From assembly GCA_046263195.1 (NCBI GenBank), contig JBHELG010000131.1:1-18194 (forward strand): DNA of 18,194 nt. Direction: 5' to 3'. Positions 7,433 to 13,261 of the stretch are shown here, one piece after another. The notes under the pieces are model-generated. The model was not told where the DNA came from and made no database searches. It worked only from the letters and a program-made list of their open reading frames with translations. The translations under genes were made by a program, and so were the position numbers. The first letter of the stretch is position 1. Every line of letters starts with the position of its first letter. This DNA is from JBHELG01 sp046263195 (GTDB lineage Bacteria > Actinomycetota > Nitriliruptoria > Nitriliruptorales > JAHWKO01).

Positions 7433-8125
7433 TTACTGCTGGTTCCTCGTCTGAAGCGCCTCTTCGGCCCGCGCGCGTTCGAAGAGACCGAGGAGTGTCC
7501 CGTCGGAGCGGGTGACTACGACAGTCGCACTGTTCGCGCGCCGCATGCGCGTCAGGAGGGCCTCGACCTCCTCGCTGGGTCGGACGGTACTCGGCCCTTC
7601 ACGCATGAGGTCCTCGACCCAAGAGTCGGGGTCCCCCTGCAACTTGTCCGATCGGAGAGCCCCAATGACGATACCCGCATCATTGACCACGACGACCAGA
7701 CCGTGGGGGCTTGTCGCCAGCTGCTCCTGAACATGCCCGAGCCGCTCATGGGGACTGCTCGTGGTGACATCGCGGGTGAGCAGCGGGCCAATGAGTTGTG
7801 CGCTGCCCTGGTAGGGGAGGTCGAAAGCGAGCCAATCGGCCTTGCCCGCCGTGTAGTCGTAAACGCGGCTGAAGCCGTAGCTCTCGAGCCGCCACGCGGC
7901 TCGGGGACTCATGTCTCACTGGTAATCGTGGCAGTAGACGACAACCGGCCTTTCGCGGCTGAGTTTCGTTGTCGCGACCTCGGAGGAGAACTGCTTGAGA
8001 GGCAGGTGGATGGCGCCGGGCAGGTGGGCCCAATCGTACTCGGCACGGGGCAGCACCTCTGCGACCTGGAAATCGCGGTCTTCGACGAGTCGGCTGAGCT
8101 CGTCTCGTCCGATCGTGGCTGGCAT
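7433..8125 (-). CDS. Rhodanese-like plus tandem CBS-domain protein with in-frame TGA (candidate selenoprotein, or nonsense-mutated gene)
   Basis: Read through one TGA (7918-7916), this frame encodes 230 residues. Residues 1-105 are a rhodanese-like sulfurtransferase domain: MPATIGRDEL, then AEVLPRAEYDWAHLPGAIHL, VVVYC-HDYQ with C65 as the likely catalytic Cys, TGA as residue 70, D-MSPRAAWRLESYGF, and VYDYTAGKADWLAFDLP. Residues about 113-225 hold two CBS repeats, which usually bind adenylates. From memory, actinobacterial relatives read YCxDxQCDxSPRAAWRLE, so the TGA replaces a conserved Cys codon (TGC or TGT) by one base. The frame then stays open for 161 codons to TAA. ATG 8125 has GGGGA four bases upstream. 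ATG 7912, just after the TGA, could restart a truncated product. The downstream membrane gene starts 4 nt later. Selenocysteine insertion and nonsense mutation remain alternatives. Confidence 0.75.
7885..7903 (-). promoter_or_regulatory. SECIS-like hairpin directly downstream of the in-frame TGA
   Basis: On the minus strand, 12 nt follow the TGA, then CGAGCCGC-GTG-GCGGCTCG forms a perfect 8-bp stem with a three-base loop that starts with G. The loop begins 20 nt after the TGA. As I recall them, bacterial SECIS rules ask for a stem of 4-16 bp, a loop of 3-14 nt with a G in its first two bases, and about 16-37 nt from UGA to loop; this element meets all three. It also encodes the conserved residues RAAWRLE, so in GC-rich DNA the stem could be chance. 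Confidence 0.45.
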
Positions 8126-8288
8126 GTCGTCCCCGCTCTCCCGTACGTGGGCTATCTGGGTCGTTCGACTCCGACCGGGTAATCGTCGGCCGGGCGCTGC
8201 TTCCATCTCTCCGGATGCGGGAAGGGTAAGGTACGCGCCTCTTCCACTGGTTCCCCGCCGGGGACGACACTGACACGGGAAGAATGCC
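8126..8288. promoter_or_regulatory. Divergent intergenic region between the rhodanese gene and ubiA
   Basis: These 163 bp separate divergent genes. A plus-strand TAAGGT at 8227-8232 fits a -10 box for ubiA, but no clear -35 box lies upstream. A small perfect hairpin TCCCC-GCC-GGGGA at 8252-8264 would lie in the ubiA leader. No operator was recognised. Confidence 0.3.
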
Positions 8289-9242
8289 GTGACCTCACCA
8301 GCGGATGGCGTCGACGAGACGTTCGTCGCCCGCCCGAACGTCTCAGCGCGCTCGTCCTTCTCCGGTGCGGTGCGGCTCATCGTTGGCCTCGTCCGGACGG
8401 CGCGGCCCAGGCAGTGGGCCAAGAACGTGCTCGTCTTCGCCGCACCCGCCGCAGCGGGTGTCCTGCTCCAGCCTCGGTCGTTGGCTCGCACACTCGGCGC
8501 CTTCGGCATATTTTGTCTCGCCGCGAGCGGCGTCTACTTCTTCAACGACATTGCCGACGTCGTGGAAGATCGGCGTCACCCACGCAAGCGCTTCCGTCCC
8601 ATCGCGGCTGGCATCGTGCCGATCCGGCTCGCGACGGTGCTGGCGCTCGGCATGCTCCTGAGCAGTGTGGTCGGCGGATGGCTCACGCTCGGCTCTCCCT
8701 TCGCGGCGGTCGTAGGCGGCTATGTGGTCCTCACCATCGCCTACAGTCTTCGGCTGAAGCACATTGCGATCGTCGACCTCGCAGGGGTGGCAGCTGGTTT
8801 CGTGCTCCGGGCCATCGCCGGAGGCGTGGCTACGGGGGTGCCGATCTCGAGCTGGTTTCTCATCGTGGCCTCGTTCGGGTCCTTGTTCATGGTTGCTGGC
8901 AAGCGCCACGCCGAGCATGCCGACCTCGGCGACAACAGGGTTGAGACGAGACTCGTACTGGCCGAGTATTCGCTGGCGTACCTGCGTTACATCCGCTTCA
9001 TCGCCTCGTCCGTCACGATCGTCGCGTACTGCCTGTGGGCCTTCCAGGAGGCGGCGGAGGGTGGCGGGGTGTGGTCGGAGCTGTCCATTGTTCCTTTCGT
9101 GCTTGGCATCCTCCGCTACGCGCTGCTGCTCGAAGCCGGTCACGGCGAAGCGCCGGAACAGATCGTGCTCTCCGATCGGCCGCTGCAGGTCTTTGGAGTG
9201 CTGTGGGTGATCACCTTCCTCGGGGGGGTCTATGTCGGCTGA
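8289..9242 (+). CDS. ubiA: UbiA-family decaprenyl-phosphate phosphoribosyltransferase (DPPR synthase)
   Basis: This integral membrane prenyltransferase-fold enzyme moves 5-phosphoribose from PRPP to decaprenyl phosphate, the first committed step toward decaprenylphosphoryl arabinose. The 317-residue protein matches the Mycobacterium tuberculosis Rv3806c type. It has RPRQWAKNVLVFAAP near residues 39-53, the Asp-rich motif NDIADVVEDRRHPRKRFRP at 86-104, a second polar block IVDLAGVAAGFVLRAIAGG, then GKRHAE and several membrane segments. The HPxKRFRP signature after the NDxxD motif separates this group from quinone or heme prenyltransferases. The start is GTG 8289, with GGGAAG nearby upstream. 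The next ORF on this strand begins with an ATG at 9232 that overlaps the ubiA stop, so ubiA and dprE1 are probably one transcript. Confidence 0.93.
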   Translation: MTSPADGVDETFVARPNVSARSSFSGAVRLIVGLVRTARPRQWAKNVLVFAAPAAAGVLLQPRSLARTLGAFGIFCLAASGVYFFNDIADVVEDRRHPRKRFRPIAAGIVPIRLATVLALGMLLSSVVGGWLTLGSPFAAVVGGYVVLTIAYSLRLKHIAIVDLAGVAAGFVLRAIAGGVATGVPISSWFLIVASFGSLFMVAGKRHAEHADLGDNRVETRLVLAEYSLAYLRYIRFIASSVTIVAYCLWAFQEAAEGGGVWSELSIVPFVLGILRYALLLEAGHGEAPEQIVLSDRPLQVFGVLWVITFLGGVYVG

Positions 9243-9398
9243 GCCCGCCGACTTGTCCCGCCCGGCGTCTTCGATCTCCCCACCCGCCGGGCCTGAGGCC
9301 CATCCCCGGGCAAGCCAAGACCGCTCTCCCCCCCAAGCCTGCCGGCTCGAGAGGAGCTGCTGACCGGCTGGGGACGCACCGCCCCTACCCGCGCCACG
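9232..9398 (+). other. Probable true 5' end of dprE1, split by an apparent one-base loss at a C7 run
   Basis: The dprE1 frame is open upstream from 9297 and encodes LLTGWGRTAPTRATV just before GTG 9399. LTGWGRTAP is the conserved DprE1 N-terminus. That frame has no ATG, GTG or TTG between its stop at 9294-9296 and 9399, only CTG codons (9339, 9357, 9360). In the neighbouring frame, ATG 9232 overlaps the ubiA stop and is open to 9361. The frames would join if the C run at 9328-9334 had eight bases instead of seven. Explanations are a sequencing deletion, a real mutation, slippage at C7 or a CTG start. Confidence 0.55.
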
Positions 9399-10703
9399 GT
9401 GCACCGTCCCCGCTCTTTCGAGGAGGTGGGCGAGATCCTCGAGCGGGAACCGCCGCGAGGTCTCGTCGCGAGAGGGCTCGCCCGCAGCTACGGCGATGCC
9501 GCCCAGAACGCCGGGGGCATCGTGGTCGACCTCACCTCCCTCGACCGGGTGCGAGCCATCGACCTCGAGCGGGGAGTCGCGACGGTCGAGGCCGGCGTGA
9601 GCCTCGACGCGCTCATGCGGCTCCTCGTTCCGTTCGGCTGGTTTCCGTGGGTCTCCCCCGGAACGCGACACGCGACCGTCGGGGGGGCGATCGCCGCGGA
9701 CATCCACGGCAAGAACCACCATCGCGACGGCAGCTTCTGCGCCCACGTGCGATCGCTGACACTGCGCACTCCCCACAGGACGCTCACCGTCAGCCCGCAG
9801 GAGGATCGCGACGTTTTCTGGGCGACCGCCGGGGGCATGGGGATGACCGGGATCATCCTCGAGGCGACGCTCGACCTCCAACCGATCAGGACGAGCGCGA
9901 TTCGGATGGACACCGAGCGGGCGCGTGACCTCGATGATGCGATGGCTCGCATGGAGGCGCGGGACCACGAATACCGCTATTCGGTGGCATGGATCGACGT
10001 GCTGGCCGGCGGCGGGTCCCTCGGACGTTCCGTGCTCACGCGCGGAGACCACGCTCGGGTTGAGGAGCTGCCGCAACGTCGCCGGGAGCGGCCGCTCGCG
10101 TTCGACCCGAAGGTGCGGCTCGCAGCGCCCCCGTGGGTGCCATCCGGGCTGCTGAACTCCCTGACGGTGCGCGCCTTCAACGAGCTTTGGTTTCGCAAGG
10201 CGCCCCGCGAGGATCGCGGACGAATCGTGCGGCTCGAGACCTTCTTTCATCCTCTCGACGGGGTTCGAAGTTGGAATCGGCTGTACGGCCGCCATGGATT
10301 CGTCCAATACCAGTTCGTCGTACCGTTCGGGCAGGAGGACACGCTCCGACGGGTGATGGAACGTCTCAGCCTCGAACGGATCCCGTCCTTTCTCGCGGTG
10401 TTGAAGCGTTTCGGTGACGGCAACCCGGGCCACCTGTCATTCCCCACTCCCGGTTGGACCCTCGCCCTCGACATACCCACGCCCGTCGAGGGTCTCCCGC
10501 CGCTCCTTGACGAGCTGGACGAGCTCGTGGTGGAAGCCGGCGGGCGCATCTATCTCGCCAAGGACTCCCGGCTGCGTCCGGAACTGCTGAAGGCCATGTA
10601 TCCCCGTCTCGACGAGTGGCGCGCCATCCGCGACCGGCTCGACCCGGACCGAATCCTGCGCTCCGACCTCTCGCGGCGGCTCGGGCTCGCCTCCGACGCC
10701 TGA
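9399..10703 (+). CDS. dprE1: DprE1, decaprenylphosphoryl-beta-D-ribose 2'-oxidase (FAD)
   Basis: The FAD-dependent oxidase that turns decaprenylphosphoryl ribose into the 2'-keto intermediate of DPA synthesis; the family acts on the periplasmic or inner-membrane side with DprE2. With GTG 9399 it is 434 residues; the M. tuberculosis enzyme has 461, and conserved residues continue upstream of this start. Visible features are the FAD-binding block ARGLARSYGDAAQNAGG (residues 24-40), SPGTRHATVGGAIAADIHGK plus NHH (86-108, including the FAD-linking His of the family), WATAGGMGMTGII, FNELWFRKAP, QYQFVVPF and the catalytic-Lys motif LAKDSR. The covalent benzothiazinone target Cys387 of M. tuberculosis aligns with Ala356 here (GWTLALD versus GWNICVD). 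It lies between ubiA and dprE2 on the same strand, completing the pathway. Confidence 0.93.
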   Translation: MHRPRSFEEVGEILEREPPRGLVARGLARSYGDAAQNAGGIVVDLTSLDRVRAIDLERGVATVEAGVSLDALMRLLVPFGWFPWVSPGTRHATVGGAIAADIHGKNHHRDGSFCAHVRSLTLRTPHRTLTVSPQEDRDVFWATAGGMGMTGIILEATLDLQPIRTSAIRMDTERARDLDDAMARMEARDHEYRYSVAWIDVLAGGGSLGRSVLTRGDHARVEELPQRRRERPLAFDPKVRLAAPPWVPSGLLNSLTVRAFNELWFRKAPREDRGRIVRLETFFHPLDGVRSWNRLYGRHGFVQYQFVVPFGQEDTLRRVMERLSLERIPSFLAVLKRFGDGNPGHLSFPTPGWTLALDIPTPVEGLPPLLDELDELVVEAGGRIYLAKDSRLRPELLKAMYPRLDEWRAIRDRLDPDRILRSDLSRRLGLASDA

Positions 10704-10770
10704 GGGGTGTTGTCGCCCTGCCCGACTCGGGGGATGAGGTCAGGCGCGGTCCGCTTCGGGAATTCGTACA

Positions 10771-10798
10771 AGGACACCGGCGGCCCTGCGCCTAACGT
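10771..10798 (+). promoter_or_regulatory. Possible sigma70-type promoter for dprE2
   Basis: AGGACA (10771-10776) and TAACGT (10793-10798) are 16 bp apart and lie about 32 bp before the dprE2 start, in the 127-bp gap after dprE1. The -10 fits TAnnnT and the -35 matches TTGACA at four of six positions. This is motif evidence only; read-through from dprE1 is also possible. Confidence 0.25.
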
Positions 10799-10830
10799 TG
10801 GGACAGATGCCGCGACGGGAAGGCTGAGAC

Positions 10831-11592
10831 GTGCAAGACGCCCTCGGCGCCGTGCAATCCGTCCTCGTGCTCGGTGGCAGCTCCGACATCGGTAGGGCTA
10901 TCGCGTTGGCGCTCGTCTCGCGCCGAGCCCGCCGGGTCGTGCTCGCCGGCCGTGACACCGACGCGCTGCAGCCGGTGGTCGATACGCTCCGCAACGCCGG
11001 AGCGACGACAGTCGAGGCGGTCGCCTTCGACGCGCTCGGCACCGACACCCATCCCAGCTTCGTGAATGACGTCTTCGCGCGGCACGGAGACTTCGACGTG
11101 GTCCTCCTCTGCTTCGGGGTGCTCGGCGACCAGTCGCTGGCGGAGAACGACCCGAAGCACGCGCTCGACATCATTCGTACGAATTATGTCGGGGCGGTGT
11201 CGGTCGCCATTCCGCTCGCACAGCGTCTGCGTGTGCAAGGACATGGTGCTCTTGTCGTCCTCTCGTCGGTCGCCGGCGAGCGGGCCCGGCGCTCGAACTT
11301 CGTCTACGGCTCGTCCAAGGCCGGCCTCGACGCTTTCGCCCAGGGGCTTGGAGACGCTCTGTATGGGAGCGGAGCGAAGGTGATGGTGGTCCGGCCGGGG
11401 TTCGTGAAGACGAAGATGACGCAGGGACGTCAGGCGGCCCCGTTCGCCACAAACGCTGAAGCCGTGGCCGATGCCATTGTCGAGGGGCTGCGCTCCGGCA
11501 GCGAGATCGTCTGGGTGCCGTCGATCCTGCGCTGGGTCATGGCTGCCGTCCGTCATCTGCCGCGCCCGATCTTCCGCAAGCTCCCCATGTAG
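10831..11592 (+). CDS. dprE2: DprE2, decaprenylphosphoryl-2-keto-beta-D-erythro-pentose reductase (SDR)
   Basis: This short-chain dehydrogenase/reductase reduces the keto product of DprE1 with NADH to give decaprenylphosphoryl arabinose, the arabinosyl donor of actinobacterial arabinans. The 253 residues match the family length. The nucleotide-binding motif is LVLGGSSDIGRAIA (residues 12-25), the active-site Ser is in VVLSSVAGERARRSNF (about S145/S146), and the catalytic pair is Y159/K163 in YGSSKAG. VRPGFVKTKMTQG follows, as in DprE2 proteins. GTG 10831 is preceded by GGGAAGG at a suitable distance. It is the third DPA gene in a row after ubiA and dprE1. A general SDR is the alternative, but context and the C-terminal RxxPRPIFRKLPM-like end favour DprE2. 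Confidence 0.9.
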   Translation: MQDALGAVQSVLVLGGSSDIGRAIALALVSRRARRVVLAGRDTDALQPVVDTLRNAGATTVEAVAFDALGTDTHPSFVNDVFARHGDFDVVLLCFGVLGDQSLAENDPKHALDIIRTNYVGAVSVAIPLAQRLRVQGHGALVVLSSVAGERARRSNFVYGSSKAGLDAFAQGLGDALYGSGAKVMVVRPGFVKTKMTQGRQAAPFATNAEAVADAIVEGLRSGSEIVWVPSILRWVMAAVRHLPRPIFRKLPM

Positions 11593-11661
11593 GGGGCGCC
11601 TGTCGCGGCAGGTTCGCAGCGAGCCGGTATCTGTGCGTCCTATGGTGGATATGACCGACCG

Positions 11662-11694
11662 TCCGGACTGCGTCGGCCACCCGTCGGATTTTTT
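11662..11694 (+). terminator. Likely intrinsic terminator of dprE2
   Basis: TCCGGAC (11662-11668) pairs with GTCGGA (11683-11688) with one bulged G, and six Ts (11689-11694) follow at once. It lies 70 bp after the dprE2 stop, before a convergent gene. The stem is short and the loop long, so strength is uncertain, but T6 is unusual in this GC-rich DNA. Confidence 0.45.
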
Positions 11695-11703
11695 GGGACG
11701 CAA

Positions 11704-12629
11704 CTAGCGCTTGGCGTGTCCCGCGACCTCAAGGGCCGCACGCACCTCCCGGACGACCCGCCCTGGCTCGTCGACCAGATCCCACCAGGTGAACCTCAGA
11801 ACTCGCCGGCCGACGAGCACGATCGCATTCTGGCGTCGGTCGTCGTCCCGGCAGTCAGGCCCCGGGCATGGAAGGCACGGCTATCCAACTCGACACCGAC
11901 CCGCTGAGACGGGTAGGCGGCGTCAACCTTACGGGGCTGTCCATAAACGTCCCAAACTGGATAATTCATGATCGGGGCTGGCAATCCACTCCTCGTCGCC
12001 ACTCGTAGATAGAGGGACTCCAGCTCCGAGCGTGTCCGCCCCTCCCGTGGGGACAGTTCCTTCAGGATGCCCCGGACGATCCTTTTCCCCGAACCCGGCC
12101 GAGATCCGACAGACAACTCTCCAGCTCTCTCGTCGTCATCAGCCCCCGCCTGAGCCCGTCCGAGACGGCGCCCCGCAGTCGGGCTGGCCCATGGACGCGG
12201 CGAGATCGCAGATAGTTCGCGCAACCGAGGTAATTCGGACGCTGCGGTGGATCGAGACGTGGTCGGGATGGGGGCACCGGGTGCGGTGGACGGTGACACC
12301 CACCAAGCTCTGGGCACGGCGACCGAGCGTGGTGACATGAATCCTGTCGTCACGACGGCCGCCGGAAAGCTCCCAGTGGTGAGCGGCTGACTCATGCGCC
12401 AGCACAGCTTCTCGACCCAGGGCCAGGACAGCGAGATACCTCCCCTGCAGCGTGTCTTGGGAGCCCGCCATTGCGTAGACACCGCGCCGAAGCCGTCGAT
12501 ACGGCCGGCTTTCACCCGGTCATCCAGTGTGGATGGCGGCAGACCTGCCTCGATGGCCTCGCTCCTAGTGAAGACGCCACCCTTTCGCCTCGCCCGAGCT
12601 GCGAGTCGGCGATCTGCTTCAGAGCTCAT
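11704..12629 (-). pseudogene. Decayed AbiEi-like/DUF559 protein gene with four frameshifts
   Basis: The pieces are collinear on the minus strand and together form one protein of about 308 residues, the usual length of these proteins. The start is ATG 12629: MSSEADRRLAARARRKGG, then VFTRSEAIEAGLPPSTLDDRV. The frame shifts near 12492-12500 to reach GVYAMAGSQDTLQGRYLAV and LAHESAAHHWELSGGRRDD. It shifts near 12181-12195 to GPARLRGAVSDGLRRGLMTT, near 12083-12090 to ELSPREGRTRSELESLYLRV and VDAAYPSQRVGVELDSRAFH, and near 11860-11863 to NAIVLVGRRVLRFTWWDLVD, ending at TAG 11706-11704. Each shift equals one missing base. The N-terminus is a winged-helix domain of the AbiEi antitoxin type and the C-terminus is a DUF559 (Vsr-like endonuclease) domain. 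A functional protein is not expected unless the shifts are sequencing errors. Confidence 0.8.
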
Positions 12630-12881
12630 ACACGAAGCGTGGATGGTTTCGCGGGCCAAAGTGGCGGCGGCCCGCTCATGCTTGTGGATTCTGCGCCATC
12701 TCACTCACGAGTGGCTGGCTCAGGCCGCATATCCGGCCTGGCTCGACCACCCGATGTGGATCGCGGCTCGTGGACGGAGGCGAGAGCTGACCGGCGGGAT
12801 CTCCCGCCATCTGTAACTCGAAGGGTTTCCCGTGTTGACGTCTCCTGCTTCTCTTGGGATGCCGACCAGGGGAGGACAGCC
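12630..12881. other. Intergenic region between the DUF559-type pseudogene and the GYD gene
   Basis: About 250 bp with no gene I can support; open frames here lack family signals. It holds a perfect inverted repeat at 12793-12808 and a TTGACG at 12835-12840 that could be a -35 box for the GYD gene, without a good -10 partner. Confidence 0.4.
12793..12808. repeat. Perfect inverted repeat GGCGGGA-TC-TCCCGCC
   Basis: Two 7-bp arms with a 2-bp centre lie about 75 bp before the GYD start, in a divergent intergenic region. It has no T tract, so it is not a standard terminator. It could be an operator for a dimeric regulator or a cruciform-prone site; no family match is claimed. Confidence 0.4.
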
Positions 12882-13190
12882 GTGCCAACCTTCATCTCGC
12901 TCATGAACTGGACCGACCAGGGGATCCGCCAGTTCCCAGACACCCTGCGACGTGCCGAGGCCTTCGACCAGCAACTCGAACAGTTCGGCGGCCGCCTGAA
13001 AGCCTGCTACTGGACGGTTGGCTCGTACGACAGCGTGGCGATCATCGAGGCGCCCGATACCGAGAGCGCCACCGCCGCCCTGTTGGCGCTAGGGGCACTG
13101 GGCAATGTTCGAACCGAGACGCTGCGAGCCTTCTCGCGCGAGGAGATGCAGGGGGTCATAGACCTCGCGATGCCCACAGAGGAGAGCTAG
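12882..13190 (+). CDS. GYD-domain protein
   Basis: A small 102-residue protein starting at GTG 12882 with GGGGAGGA six bases upstream, a strong ribosome-binding site that rejects the longer frame open from 12471. The sequence has FISLMNWTDQGI at the N-terminus, then AEAFDQQLEQFGGRLKACYW, GSYDSVAIIEAPD (the GYD-like block, here GSYD) and LALGALGNVRTETLRAFS, which together define the GYD family (PF08734). These proteins have a ferredoxin-like dimeric alpha/beta fold and no settled biochemical role. It lies 71 bp before uvrC and may be co-transcribed with it, although a hairpin sits between them. It appears complete and intact, unlike the pseudogene next to it. Confidence 0.9.
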   Translation: MPTFISLMNWTDQGIRQFPDTLRRAEAFDQQLEQFGGRLKACYWTVGSYDSVAIIEAPDTESATAALLALGALGNVRTETLRAFSREEMQGVIDLAMPTEES

Positions 13191-13191
13191 A

Positions 13192-13222
13192 GGCGGGCTT
13201 CACCAGCCCGCCCCGGGCGGGC
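13192..13222 (+). promoter_or_regulatory. Two overlapping, mutually exclusive hairpins in the uvrC leader
   Basis: GGCGGGC (13192-13198) pairs perfectly with GCCCGCC (13206-13212) across a seven-base loop. The second arm can instead pair with the following GGGCGGGC (13215-13222), for example GCCCGC/GCGGGC with a five-base loop. No T tract follows. It may be a weak GYD terminator or an RNA switch before uvrC, or simply a GC-rich repeat. Confidence 0.35.
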
Positions 13223-13261
13223 GCGGGGCGTCACGAGCGCGATCCAGGGACCTCTGACATC

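Noticed and set aside
7433..7912. Separate CBS protein starting at ATG 7912
   Set aside because: It would start in the middle of a rhodanese domain. The sequence before it is in the same frame and completes that domain, so one gene with an internal TGA is the better description; restart is kept as an alternative.
8126..8509. Longer N-terminus for the rhodanese gene from 8509
   Set aside because: Residues before MPATIGRDEL have no rhodanese similarity and overlap ubiA antisense. ATG 8125 gives the expected domain start.
8343..10433. 696-codon open frame on the minus strand
   Set aside because: It lies antisense across ubiA and dprE1, both well recognised. The product is charged and low in complexity.
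12471..12881. N-terminal extension of the GYD protein
   Set aside because: The GYD family match starts at GTG 12882, which has a strong ribosome-binding site; the upstream part is antisense to the DUF559-type pseudogene.
12854..13261. Upstream in-phase extension of uvrC
   Set aside because: The frame is open by chance through the GYD gene. UvrC homology begins with the GIY-YIG domain just after 13262-13271.
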